Of a stretch of DNA of 64,000 bases, positions 49,829-60,167 are shown piece by piece. Both the position numbers and the translations under genes were made by a program. Source of the DNA: Telmatactis stephensoni (lineage: Eukaryota; Cnidaria; Anthozoa; Actiniaria; Isophelliidae); NCBI GenBank assembly GCA_029948255.1, contig JALIZF010001883.1, forward strand, positions 558,001 through 622,000, in the 5' to 3' direction. The notes under the pieces were generated by a model. It saw only the letters and a program-made list of their open reading frames with translations. It ran no database searches and was not told the DNA's origin. Within the stretch, counting starts at the first letter, position 1; each line of letters starts with the position of its first letter.

Positions 49829-52004
49829 GACGCACAGTAGAATTTCCTCGGAGTACCCAGTACTTCTGTCTTAAGATAGCGAGAACATGACCTCGTCCAG
49901 AATGGCCTTCTTGCTTGTGTACGTGTCTAATAATGAGTGTAGTTACATGGCTTTTCTTCGGTAAAACGATTGGGTGTTTCGCTTCTTCAGAGAAATTTGA
50001 CTTTCGAAGACGACCTCCTACACGGATGACACCTTGAGAAATAAATGGATCCAGGTTGCAAATAGGGCTGTTCTTCTTAAGCTCACGTTTCTTTGCGGTG
50101 CGGTCCTTATGGCTGTCACCGTCGAGCATGTTGAGCACATGAAACTCATCTTGAAATGCTTGAGATTGAACATAACGTATAATGGCTAACTCGGCTCGTT
50201 GCAGCTCTTCGACCTGGAATGGTCCATACATACAATCTTTATGACCTTCCAATCTCTCCGTGTCTTTTGCATCTCCTTGTTCGACTCGCTTTCGATAGAG
50301 TCTCTTCTGTAATGTATCTTGCACTCTGAGGTATACTGTGACAGCTTTCTTGAGGCGTGACTGAGGTGATTCATTTGTGATGGTGGCGTTGGTGCTCACT
50401 GACTTCTTCACTTCGGGATCATCGTCAGGTACGTTTCCAAACTGTAGTTGGGTAGGCCAGGTGTCCTTGTCTTGGCTTAGAAATTCCGGACCTTTTAACC
50501 ATCGTTGATTCTCTAGAAACTTCGAACAGTCGAGACCCCGGCTGGCATCATCAGCTGGATTCATCAACTCTGTATCTCGTACATTTGCACAGTTCGACGC
50601 TGTTCTTACTGAAGCACCATCGCTACTGACTTTGAGGGGACCACTTACTGTCCATCCGTGACGTAACCTTAGAGCGAATGGTCCATCTGTTGTATTTGGT
50701 ACCACTTCCAACGGAGCCAGAGCGCTGGGGCAGTTGCTGCCTATCAAAAGGCCAACTTCAACATCCTCGCGTAGGTCAGGAATCTTCTTGGCAATGCTGC
50801 GTAGCTCCTGAATGCGGCCCACAACTGTAGGGGCTGGTATCTGACTTTTCTCAACGGGTATCTGTTCTCTAGTATAGGTCTTTGGCAGTTCGACAACGTT
50901 GTCTCCACTGAGGTCTGTCACAACCAGGTCCTTTACGGCTAGACAGTCTATCTGGCTCTGACCATGCATGGTTGTGAGCTGCAACTTGGTAGCAGCTCCA
51001 GAAGCTTTTAACTGTTTAACTAGGTTGTCCGTTATAAAACATCCACTGCTCCCATTATCGTAGAAGGCGTACGTTGTAATCACGTTGGGACTATCCTTCT
51101 GTTTCACTTTAACTGGTAAGATTGCGTGAAGAATTAGGGTTGATTCCTTCATCGGTAGTTGTTGTTTGACTTCCATACGATTACTACTTGCGTTAGCTGG
51201 CTCCTTTGCTCGTGAAGAGGTTTTGTTTCCTTTGAAGTTATCCACATGCATCGTCGTAGGGTGGGGCTTGTTACATTTATCACAGGTCTTCTTGTTTGTA
51301 CATTGTTTTGAGCGATGGTTCGCACCAAAACAGGCGAAACACAAGTTCCTTTCGGCTATAAACTTTTTACGTTCTTCAAGTGATTTCGCAGAAAATATCT
51401 CGCAGCTGTCGAGGTCGTGTGGTTTGCCAGCAGATGTTAGACACAGTGGACAATGCTTTTCTGAGATTTGTTCGGTTGACCCGGCCCTGTCAGGCTTCGT
51501 CGACTGGCTGACACTAGCGGCGACATTAGCGGCGAAGTTTAATGTTCTTGTCCTTGGGTACATTGGTTTCGCTTTAGTATCACGCTGTGGCCTGGAGGGT
51601 TTTGCCTTTTCGTCTGTCTTGTGGAGAGCTTCTTTACTGAAGACCGGATCGTTGCTTGCCTCTGATGCACATTCCACGAAGTCTACGATGTCAGAAAACT
51701 TTGGCAGTCTCTGTGCTTTGTTGATGTGTAACACGTGCTCTCGCCATTTTGCCTGCAAGTTCGATGGGAGCTTCTGTATTACTGTTTGCAGGTTTGGAGC
51801 ATGATTAAGAACTTCTAAATATGATATATTCTTCATTGCGTTTTTACAAGTGATGAGAAACAAAGATAGACGTTTCAATGCTGCGCCATCGTCGTACTTC
51901 ACAGCAGGCCATTTGACTATTTTACTGGTGTAAGCTACGGAAATCTTATAAGGATTACCATATTCTTTGTCGAGCAGCTTACGTGCTAAGGTAAAGGCAA
52001 CCAT
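49629..52004 (-). CDS. BEL/Pao pol remnant: capsid end, zinc fingers, protease, integrase start
   Basis: 791 residues. Residues 1-120 complete the DUF1759 region (LARKLLDKEYGNPYKI). Cys/His knuckles follow (CPLC, LCFACFGANHRSKQC, CDKCNKPHPTTMH). Next is an aspartic protease of DUF1758 type, where YAFYDNGSSGCFI has DNGS in place of the usual DTGS/DSGS. At about residues 475-480 the sequence jumps from NVRDTE to LMNPADDASRG, which in full elements lies after RNase H. So RT and RNase H are missing without loss of frame. It continues with the integrase H2C2 zinc region (HKQEGHSGRGH ... CVSC) and the first catalytic Asp (VGVDYFGPF). A frameshift ends it at about 49690. Confidence 0.9.
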   Translation of the reverse strand: MVAFTLARKLLDKEYGNPYKISVAYTSKIVKWPAVKYDDGAALKRLSLFLITCKNAMKNISYLEVLNHAPNLQTVIQKLPSNLQAKWREHVLHINKAQRLPKFSDIVDFVECASEASNDPVFSKEALHKTDEKAKPSRPQRDTKAKPMYPRTRTLNFAANVAASVSQSTKPDRAGSTEQISEKHCPLCLTSAGKPHDLDSCEIFSAKSLEERKKFIAERNLCFACFGANHRSKQCTNKKTCDKCNKPHPTTMHVDNFKGNKTSSRAKEPANASSNRMEVKQQLPMKESTLILHAILPVKVKQKDSPNVITTYAFYDNGSSGCFITDNLVKQLKASGAATKLQLTTMHGQSQIDCLAVKDLVVTDLSGDNVVELPKTYTREQIPVEKSQIPAPTVVGRIQELRSIAKKIPDLREDVEVGLLIGSNCPSALAPLEVVPNTTDGPFALRLRHGWTVSGPLKVSSDGASVRTASNCANVRDTELMNPADDASRGLDCSKFLENQRWLKGPEFLSQDKDTWPTQLQFGNVPDDDPEVKKSVSTNATITNESPQSRLKKAVTVYLRVQDTLQKRLYRKRVEQGDAKDTERLEGHKDCMYGPFQVEELQRAELAIIRYVQSQAFQDEFHVLNMLDGDSHKDRTAKKRELKKNSPICNLDPFISQGVIRVGGRLRKSNFSEEAKHPIVLPKKSHVTTLIIRHVHKQEGHSGRGHVLAILRQKYWVLRGNSTVRHVLSSCVSCRRRQSRPAVQKMADLPAHRTTPAPPFTHVGVDYFGPFRCEGRKKRNEEIWMSFHMSC

Positions 52005-53796
52005 TGATTAACTCTTTTGGTTCACCCTGAAGATGTTGTTGCAAATAATACAAACGATCTGCGCTAGTGGCGGTTCTAGCTGCGATACGAGTATCAAAGG
52101 CGATGATAAACGCTTTGTACTCGGTAACTTCTCCCGCAAACATCGGGATCTTTGGCTTTGGAAGAGCCATGGCGGCGGCTAGCTGCTGTTGGCTGGCCAC
52201 CATTTCTTCATGTCGTTGTAGAAAATATGCGTATTGTTTCGTGTCCTTCGAAGTTTCAGGATCCTCAGTATTTCTACGGTACTCATGTAGCAAGTATAGT
52301 TCATTATTTGCAGGATTCTCATGTTCCTTTATCTTACAATACTCATCTAGCAAGTATAGTTCATTATCTTTCGTACCCTTAGAGCTTTCGGTTGAATGCT
52401 TTGTCTTCGTTACGTAAGCTGGCTCGACGTGTTGTTCGCCAGAATTAGACGCTTTAGTGTCGCTGAATTCGGTCTCGTTAAATTTCGTTGACGTCTTTGT
52501 TTGGTTTGTTTCGTTGTGTTGCGTTACAGTCTCAGGTTGTGTCATTTCGTTTACGTTACAATCTGTAGATCGTTTGTTGACATTCACGTGCGTTCCGTCG
52601 TTTCCGTTTCGTTTCACGTTGCCATTCACAGATCCTTCGGTGGGGTGTTGTCCATGTTCCTGGGTCGGCATCTCGCTTGGGCCGTTATCTTTACGTTGCG
52701 TTGTCGTTGTGCCTTCGCTCGGCGCCTCGTTATGGTGCATAGACATTTCGTTGTGGGCGTTGTGTTTCGCATCGTGATTCGTCGATCTTTGTTGTTCATT
52801 GTTCTTGAATGACACAGTCCTTTGACTTTCATCGGGTCTTAGTAATTCGTCCTTGTGTCCAATTTCTTTGGTGTTTTCTTGATCTTTATCCTTAGGAGTA
52901 TATAGAAGTATTGTTGAAAGTCCCTCGAGACCCTCATACATCATGGGTGTGGCTTGTATTGAAGCAGGTGTGGATTGTTGTTTTCCAGTTGCGGACTCAG
53001 AGCGCAAATCTCCTTGGTTTTCTTCATTCTCGATCTCGGAGTATACCTTTTGTCGTGCCTGAGCCTTTGCTATTTCAATGTCTAGTTCGGTCTCCTGAAT
53101 TAATTGTCTCTTCTTAATCAGTGATTTTTCGACTAACATCTCTGCGAGTCGAACCCTTTCCTTTGCTCTCGCAGAGGCAGCGGAGCTCCTTGAGGAGGCT
53201 TTACTGGCAGACGATCGATGCGAAGAATAACTTTGCTGAGAAACAGACTCCCATTCATCAGTTAACTTTTGCTCTGCTTTACAAATCCATTGTAGAATTT
53301 CCTGTCTAAATTCCAAACCAGACATTTCCTTTAAGGCGAATTTATCGCGTTCTCCTTTTCTTTCGTCGTCAGCTTCAAGTTCTTGACAATAATCCAAATG
53401 CGTGGCTCGGAAAGTTTTGACGAGACCCTCCATTTCTGTTAACTCCTTTTTAACGATGTGTACATTTTCAAAATTAGACATAAGTTTCTTTATGTTGTTT
53501 TCTTTGCGAGTAATTACTGACTGAGCCGCTGTTTGGGCATATTTTAGTCGATTTAAACGTTGTTCTTTTCCCTTTTGTGTTAAAACTCTTGGTCTAGTTC
53601 CACGGCGTAAAATATTTGATGATCCATCCGATCCATCGCTTTCATCGCCAGCCACAGGGAGCCCAGCGCCAAAACACGAACGTGCTAAGTGTTCCCTGTC
53701 TGGTCTATAATTAGCCATAACTGTCGGCGTCTTTGATGACCACGAGGTATTGCAAAACGATGTATTTACGATAAACAGAAAGGCGACGCATTTCAA
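51979..53796 (-). CDS. BEL/Pao gag-like N-terminal ORF
   Basis: 605 residues. A charged coiled-coil region (about 75-260) with Ser/Ala-rich parts comes first. A long low-complexity Asn/Thr/Gln/His-rich stretch (about 290-460) follows, then two copies of NELYLL(D/H)EY, and the start of the DUF1759-type capsid region (PKIPMFAGEVTEYKAFIIAF, LYYLQQHLQGEP). It ends at GCLYLST where the following ORF takes over in another frame, so the capsid domain is divided by a frameshift at about 52000. Confidence 0.85.
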   Translation of the reverse strand: MKCVAFLFIVNTSFCNTSWSSKTPTVMANYRPDREHLARSCFGAGLPVAGDESDGSDGSSNILRRGTRPRVLTQKGKEQRLNRLKYAQTAAQSVITRKENNIKKLMSNFENVHIVKKELTEMEGLVKTFRATHLDYCQELEADDERKGERDKFALKEMSGLEFRQEILQWICKAEQKLTDEWESVSQQSYSSHRSSASKASSRSSAASARAKERVRLAEMLVEKSLIKKRQLIQETELDIEIAKAQARQKVYSEIENEENQGDLRSESATGKQQSTPASIQATPMMYEGLEGLSTILLYTPKDKDQENTKEIGHKDELLRPDESQRTVSFKNNEQQRSTNHDAKHNAHNEMSMHHNEAPSEGTTTTQRKDNGPSEMPTQEHGQHPTEGSVNGNVKRNGNDGTHVNVNKRSTDCNVNEMTQPETVTQHNETNQTKTSTKFNETEFSDTKASNSGEQHVEPAYVTKTKHSTESSKGTKDNELYLLDEYCKIKEHENPANNELYLLHEYRRNTEDPETSKDTKQYAYFLQRHEEMVASQQQLAAAMALPKPKIPMFAGEVTEYKAFIIAFDTRIAARTATSADRLYYLQQHLQGEPKELINGCLYLST

Positions 53797-53949
53797 AGCT
53801 TAAAGTATTCCAATTCCACAATCAAATAACTTGATACAGCAATTATTTCCGTAATAACTTCTTGTATAACATGTACGAGTAACTTCAAGAATAACTTACA
53901 GGCGTTCCAATCTGTTTTCCTTTACGATAGTGCCTCGATTTTCCACTAA

Positions 53950-54193
53950 TATTGATGCCAGAATTATTCGTTACGGACGTGGAGTTTTGCAACTGTCACC
54001 AATATGACCTTAGAAAAAAACTGCGTTGTAATGCACATCAACTCCACGATCTTGAATATTACCTTTAATACTCCATTAAAGTTGATGTTACACTAAACTG
54101 TGGAAAATCGGTACGATGACTAACATCAAAACTCGAAGCTCGGCCCTCTACAACCAAGCCTCTATGCAAATGAACATGCAAATGAACATTACA
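53950..54193 (-). repeat. BEL/Pao 5' LTR
   Basis: Same ends as the other LTR. Directly inside it the minus strand reads TTAGTGGAAAATCGAGGCAC. The TGG there could start a primer-binding site, but I cannot assign a tRNA. Confidence 0.93.
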
Positions 54194-54719
54194 ATATCCA
54201 AACAAAGACAAGCCACATGGAAAAACGAGTCTGCTTGACCTTTTGGTCAATGGTATCGATGAAGCCAATGCCAAGTGTGTTCGTAGACTCCATATTTATT
54301 GAAAACTTCTAAAATTTTTCATAGAAAGGAAATATCTAATGAAATTATAACAACCGCTGTCTAAAAAAGGGAGATATTTCTTAGAATATTAAAAACCGAT
54401 TAAAATGAGTAATCTTTGAGCCAATTCCGTATGTATTTCGTTCTCTCTGTGAACAACTTTGGCAAATCCGAATTACTTACACACTCGATGACATAATGGT
54501 ACTGGCTTGTATACAAGCCAGTAACCACAAAAATCAAAAGACTGTTATATAACGCAAAACTTTATTTACGATGGTAGGGAAACCAATAACAATGACTAAT
54601 AGGATAAAGTATACTGTTGTTTATCAGGTACACTATAGTTCCTAGTTTCAATTACGGTCTATAGCCTTATTTACTCATGTGATTATTCGAACCCCGAGCC
54701 TTTGCTTGAATTGACTTGA

Positions 54720-55664
54720 CTAACGGTAAGTTAACGTCAATCGCCAATCTCCAGCCTCTTCAAGTGGAACTTTACCATTTAGCGCATTCTTCAAGACCAG
54801 TAGATCACATACAAGTCTGTCTGTATCAGCGTATTTCATAGCGTTCTGTCTTTTGAGGTGAGGCCTCATAATTGCAAAAAAACTGTTTGCCGCCTTTTCA
54901 TGTGCAGATTTGAATCCCAACAAATCATTTCTTGATTTTTTGGCTCTTTTTTCCAAATCCTTTAGCAGCTCTAAAAGTTCAGTCATTTCAGATTTGCTTT
55001 CTGGATGCTTACTGCATTGATTGCAGCTTGATACTCCAGGGTAAGGGTGGTTTTTACATTTTTCTTTGTGGTGCCCAGGCTTGTGGCATATTGAGCACAT
55101 TCTTCCGCCCCGTTTTATTAGCGCCATTTTGTCATACTCGTTCGCCTCTTGCTGCAGCCTGGTGTATTCATGCTTTGCACTTGCAATTCTTGTCTCTAGA
55201 AACTGAATATCTTCAGACCAACTCTCCTCCTTTTTAGCTAAGCAACCAACTGGGCTACTGGAAGTGTTTTCTCTCTTCTGAGATGGCAAAACAGATGCAC
55301 AAGAAGCTGTGACCGGTGGTCTGTTCATATCTTGTATGGTAGCTGACATTATGGTGGACTTGGAATAATCCGTGTCTTGAGATGTTGAAGGCAGGTTTAG
55401 ACAATGAGATGCTGTCGGTTTGGATTGAGAACACAAAGGTCCTTGAGTGATGTCATTCTTCGATAACATCTCTATTTCACTTAGTAGAATCTTTTTGGCG
55501 TACGACAGTTTTTGTGGAGATGGAAAGAAAACGTCCAAATCAGACCCGTCTATGTATTTTAAAGACTGGTTGAGCAGTAGCAAAGTATCAAACAAGGCAT
55601 TAGGAAGAGAGATTATCGTTAAATTTAAAGGAAATTCATTGATGTATCGCGATTCTCCTATCAC
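54720..55664 (-). CDS. CCHC zinc-knuckle protein, transposon-associated, unknown function
   Basis: 314 residues, single open frame without breaks. A Ser/Thr/Pro-rich middle leads into a coiled coil (about 150-185, DIQFLETRIASAKHEYTRLQ). Then come a CCHC knuckle, CSICHKPGHHKEKC, a second CNQC pair, and another helical stretch (TELLELLKDLEKRAKKSRND). It resembles nucleic-acid-binding proteins carried by transposons, but I do not recognise the family. The start used is the first Met of the open frame; a spliced upstream exon is possible. Confidence 0.5.
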   Translation of the reverse strand: MIGESRYINEFPLNLTIISLPNALFDTLLLLNQSLKYIDGSDLDVFFPSPQKLSYAKKILLSEIEMLSKNDITQGPLCSQSKPTASHCLNLPSTSQDTDYSKSTIMSATIQDMNRPPVTASCASVLPSQKRENTSSSPVGCLAKKEESWSEDIQFLETRIASAKHEYTRLQQEANEYDKMALIKRGGRMCSICHKPGHHKEKCKNHPYPGVSSCNQCSKHPESKSEMTELLELLKDLEKRAKKSRNDLLGFKSAHEKAANSFFAIMRPHLKRQNAMKYADTDRLVCDLLVLKNALNGKVPLEEAGDWRLTLTYR

Positions 55665-56615
55665 TTTGATCTACAGAGAGACGGCGTTATTTTCCGATTT
55701 TCTCAAAATCAGCGCTCGTGATTGGCCCAAACATTGAGGACTGCATCGAAGTGGCTTTCTTCAAAATCACAAAAACCTACTGAAAATCGATTCAAAATTG
55801 AGCAGCAAATATAAAACAACTTTTTAGATAATATCTGTGATAAGATGACCTAAAACAATGACATATTTTGATAAAAAATAGCCGCTAAGTTGAATTACAG
55901 CTATACACGATTAGCCTATTGCGAAAAGTAAACTGAACTGGAATCTGTTGGTCTAAACTACCAGTAGATAAAATAACTTCACAATAATAACGAAAAGAAG
56001 TAAAAAGAAATCATCCAAAGTAAAAAAATCATGTCTGATAAGTAAAATCGGTCATTTCGTTTTCGTTTTTGGCTTCAATGACTTCAAAGTCACAGCAAAA
56101 GTGAATTTTCAGCAAAGCAAACAAATTGTCCTTTATGAAGACAAAAACGGTATTATTTGAACAAAGATGAAACAAATAACTTTTTAAATAAAATAAACAG
56201 AGATTACACAGGTGTGGACTACCTTTTTAATACCTTTCAATAACTTTTCAGCATCATTCCTTTAGGTTGAAGCTATATTTTGACAAACTTTCACTTTCAC
56301 ATGTCGATCAGCTCGGTAGTTTTGAAGAAACAGCAAAAAGAAATCTTCAAAAGCATAAAATGACCCTTACTTCTTTCATTTTGTGAGCTTTTGGACTTGT
56401 TTCTATACTTAAATAACCTCTTTTAAGCGTGAGAAAGCTTCCCGGATCTGGCCGCCATTTCCTTTTTGGCTTTCTTCTTGCAAAGAAAGAAAGAAGTTGC
56501 CATGGAAGCTGTAATTCCTACAGCTTTGCAGGTAAAGAGAATCTCGCGTTTAATCAATTAAAAAACGATAACTTTTTTCTTTTTTCTTCGCAAAAATAGT
56601 TAGAATTGCGATACA
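55665..56615. other. non-coding stretch
   Basis: No gene seen. AT-rich; repeated AAAAGAA / TCATTT-type words only. Confidence 0.5.
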
Positions 56616-56736
56616 AAACTAAACGCGATTTTGAGACGGCATTATCGCTGCACGACTCCGCCAATACCGAATATATTTTCTCCCAACTAGCCGTCATTAT
56701 AAACCGATAATGCCGTCTCAAAATCGCGTTTAGTTT
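56616..56736. repeat. MITE with 32-bp perfect inverted ends
   Basis: AAACTAAACGCGATTTTGAG and ACGGCATTATCG at 56616-56647 are exactly inverted at 56705-56736. About 121 bp in total. Confidence 0.92.
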
Positions 56737-56830
56737 ATAGAAATCTAAGACTCCGGAACTACCTTAATTCTATTGCATTAATGTATCAAAAACACATTAC
56801 AGATGATATTAATCTTACCTTTTACAGCGA

Positions 56831-57035
56831 AAACCGTTGCATCGCGACCTCCAACGTCGGTAAGATTTTGGTCTTTTCTGATCCGTACATCTGATTCTTG
56901 GGGGCGGAGCTTTCACGATCTCGTTCAGTGATTTGTTAATTTGAAAGAAGCTCCGCTCTCAAACTGATTGACGGCTCAGAAAAACCCAAAATCAAAACAA
57001 AATTTGTACTTTGCTGGTCGCGATGCAACTATTTT
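56831..57035. repeat. MITE with GTTGCATCGCGACC ends
   Basis: GTTGCATCGCGACC on the left is matched by GGTCGCGATGCAAC on the right. GATTTTGG(T/G)...TTCTGA and GGGGGCGGAGCTT/AAGCTCCGC form inner inverted pairs. Related to 9120-9335. Confidence 0.82.
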
Positions 57036-57760
57036 GGCTGTAACTCTGAATACTTCACAAAAGTGAAATAAAAGGATAAACAACAAATAAAATGTAAGAA
57101 ATATTCGAAAAACCTCCATACAATCTAGTGATTCATACGATTTGTGCAAGGCCATCCTCTCAAACCAGAGATGTCCTGGGAACAAATTATAGCAGTTTCA
57201 TATAATTTTCTATCATTTTCTATACCTTTCTGCTTGAAATTTTATTTAACTTTTATTTTATGTTAAAAATATAATATTGTTTAAAGAATTCTTGTGTCCA
57301 TCAAAAATTGTTCTTTTTGTGGCATTGAACCAATTTTTTGCACGTGATGGGATTCCTGTGGTAGAAATATTGTTGTCTTCACTTAATATAATGCAAACAA
57401 TGAACCCAAATTTGAAAACCAAAACAACTCAAAATAGGTTCCATCTAATTGAATTAGCTATAAGAACTGAAACTCTACATATCCTCCAAAAACATCTACA
57501 ATTTAAGCAAGTAAAGTTTTACTTGGCTTGGGTACCCTGTGGTGTATATATAGGCACTTAAAAGCATGTTCCGACATGCGAATTTTGGGGAACTTTTAGT
57601 ATGTTGTCATTATGCAAGTTATTCTGAGTAGGAAACCATCGAAAAACCTTGTTGCAATTTGTTTGATGTTGGGCTATAAAATTTCACAGATTGACTGGAC
57701 TATTGCATAGAATGTAGCAAGTTGACAGTGTACGTTGCATTAGACGCATATCGTTGAAAC

Positions 57761-58140
57761 TCAATAGCTGGGCTGTCCAATGTACAAACTTCCAAATTTT
57801 CTGTTTCCCGATGTCTTTGTTACACTTGATTCATCAAAAAAGTGGAGTGTGGCTGGATGTAAGTTGCTCACTTGATCTAGATAAGCATCTACTAGGGCAC
57901 TGTTGTCTATGGTTGTTGATTCGAGCGGTGTCACTTGAACCTTTTTATAGCTCATCATTAGATCATATCGAACACATTTATTTATCGTTGACTTGGTACA
58001 TCTTGGGGATGCACTATGCCATCCAGGACCAGGTTTTGACGAAGCTCTGTAGAATATGTGCTCGGTTTCAAGAGTTTTTCTATTTCGATGAAGTCCAATA
58101 CATCAGGCGTTATCTTTGTCCTTGGGTAAGTTGACTTCCG
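57761..58140 (-). pseudogene. Tc1/mariner-type transposase fragment
   Basis: On the minus strand: ITPDVLDFIEIEKLLKPSTY and TELRQNLVLDGIVHPQDVPS belong to the HTH region. After a frameshift near 57975 come LESTTIDNSALVDAYLDQVS and LHFFDESSVTKTSGNRKFGS, the start of a DDE_3 nuclease domain with its first Asp (FFDES). It stops at 57761, so the rest of the domain is lost. Confidence 0.75.
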
Positions 58141-58440
58141 ACACGATAAGGATGAATTTGTGTGATTGTAATCACAAAGGACATTCTGAACAAAATGACG
58201 ATTTTTTGTGATTTCTGAAATCTGTCATTGTGAAAAGTTTAGACGATTCAAATCTAGAACTTGTTCTCGGAGTTTTTGAGGCAATTTCCGTCCGTTCTCA
58301 TACAATCTTCCTTTACTATTGATTTCGTACTTAACTAAGGGCAACATAACCAAAAATTCGGTATAAAGCGATAGCAATGTTTGTGAAGTTTAAAGCTACT
58401 TCGTAATATTTTCTTTTAATTATATGGGCTAGTGCTCGAT

Positions 58441-59164
58441 TTATCGTAATTTGAATTGGTAGCCTAACGTTCTCTGCAAATTCATTGGTCGAGGTGCTCC
58501 AATTCCGAATGTATTGTTTTCATCCTCAATTGTGATTGGCTCACGTTGTCTAAGTGGCCCCGGTTTCAGTAGCCGCACTGTAATATAGATAAAGATTTTA
58601 AGGTAGATAAGATGTAAATGTAAATTATAGATTCCACTAACCTTGCACATACTGACACCTTTTCTCCTTTGATCTCCATTTCTGGTGTCCACGAAAAGAT
58701 TCGGGAAGTTGCTCTTCAGCAAAGGTGATCTTATTAAGTCAAACAACTTCTCCTATATGTAAACCTTGAGATGGAAGCCAAACGCTACAATTTCAAAACT
58801 CTACATTTTCATTTTGTCTTGGGCTGACAATAATCATGACTTTGTCATAGAAGATGGTCCTATCCGAATTGATCCAACGACTCAACTGTGACATTGCCAG
58901 CCTGTAAACCTTTCCCTCTTGCAATGAGAGAAACTCAGCCATGTGAAAATACTGGTGTTCGTGCAAAACATATTTAGGGCATTGTGAGAAGTCTGGTGAA
59001 AAATATTCTTTGTTCTTTCCCTTCAAGGAATTCAGTAAATGGCGTGGTAGTGGCTTGTGTGTGGTGGAATCAGTTTGTTCTTCATCTTGTTGCTGCGAGT
59101 GAGCGTAGCGAGCGAGCAGCACACTATTGGGATCCCTGTGTCGCATGATAATATCTGAAGCCAA
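58441..59164 (-). CDS. unknown transposon-type protein, one or two exons
   Basis: 59164-58793 encodes 123 residues (MASDIIMRHRDPNSVLLARY ... PLPRHLLNSLKGKNKEYF ... FLSLQEGKVYRLAMSQLSRW). 58746-58441 encodes another 101 in the same orientation, partly Lys/Arg-rich and perhaps including an intron. I do not recognise either. Their position next to the broken transposon gene at 60.2-61.8 kb suggests they belong to the same or a neighbouring element. Confidence 0.3.
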
Positions 59165-59326
59165 AGTAATCTCGTCAAGTTTATGGCGATGGATGATTTT
59201 GCGCCTGCAGTATACCTATATTATCTAATCAGCAGCGGTAGTTAACTACTGACATGAGCTGTGTCAGCCACGTGGGCTCTCTTCGTTTCTGAACGTCTTT
59301 TACAAAGGTAGGTTGCGAAGTTTATC

Positions 59327-59635
59327 ATGTTAAATTCTGCTTTTTTCGCTCGTGGGAGTATTCATCAAGGTCATAATCGTTTCATCGATGTTTCTAGAGG
59401 AAGACAGTGTGCTTTTATGAGTCTTTCAGCTTTGTTATGTGCCAATTCGTGCGATATTTTGACATGGACAACCGACACTATCGATGAAATTCTAATCGAA
59501 GGAGATACTATGTACCTAAAAGCTTTTGAAGAACACTCTATACCCGACAAAGAGACGATTTCTTTGAACTATCTGCCTGATCGAGTCCTTTCTTCAACGA
59601 CAAGAACAGCCATACGAGGACAGAGCAAAGCATAG
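59327..59635 (+). CDS. possible cysteine-peptidase-like N-terminal fragment
   Basis: 102 residues. GSIHQGHNRF, then SRGRQCAFMSLSALLCAN, then IDEILIEGDTMYLKAF. The G(R)QC..MSL arrangement, following an N-terminal QG.(N)RF, resembles catalytic Cys regions of deubiquitinase-like cysteine peptidases found in some large mobile elements and DNA viruses. No His/Asp partner region is visible before the stop, so it is partial or truncated. The assignment is a guess from the motif. Confidence 0.3.
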   Translation: MLNSAFFARGSIHQGHNRFIDVSRGRQCAFMSLSALLCANSCDILTWTTDTIDEILIEGDTMYLKAFEEHSIPDKETISLNYLPDRVLSSTTRTAIRGQSKA

Positions 59636-60167
59636 CCAAACTATTGACTTGTGTATTTTATATCAAAATAATTATATTTATAACATTATTTGTGACAGTT
59701 ATCTTATTTTGTTAGAACGTCATAGATAAAAAGTTTTCATTTAAAGTACAATTTTTATATCTCTTATCATTCTTAAAAATTTGATTGCATTGCTAAGCGT
59801 TGCTATTATTTTAATTACTATTAACTGATTTACTTTACTTATGTACCTCCATTTATTATTAAACTTTATTAAGTAAGTGACTTTGTGTTTGCATTTTGTT
59901 GTTGTTGTGTATTTGTAACAGTATTCATCTCGGTAGAGTGGCAAGAGATCGTAATCCTAGAAGTTTTCCTGCTCGCAGCACTTCACTTTCGAAAGAAATC
60001 GCTAGTAGTATGTGTTTATCTGAGGCTAAAGCAGTTAATTTGTCTTTGACAGTGTCACGTTTGGGACATATGAGCGTGTACATCTCTCTTTCAGCGTAAT
60101 TTTTAAATTTAAAAGACAAGCATTAGCAAGAAGGAAATGTAATTGCAAGAAGGAAATGTACACTCTA

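Larger units (their letters stand above)
48604..54193 (-). mobile_element. BEL/Pao LTR retrotransposon, reverse transcriptase deleted
   Basis: Two direct LTRs of about 240 bp bracket gag, protease and integrase on the minus strand. ATATC lies just outside each LTR (48599-48603 and 54194-54198), a 5-bp target duplication typical of BEL/Pao. RT and RNase H are absent. The element is about 5.6 kb. Confidence 0.93.

Noticed and set aside
51166..51804. 212-residue plus-strand ORF
   Set aside because: Antisense shadow of the pol region. The minus frame has recognisable zinc knuckles and protease.
52067..53117. Plus-strand ORFs of 60-116 residues
   Set aside because: They are antisense shadows of the BEL/Pao gag ORF.
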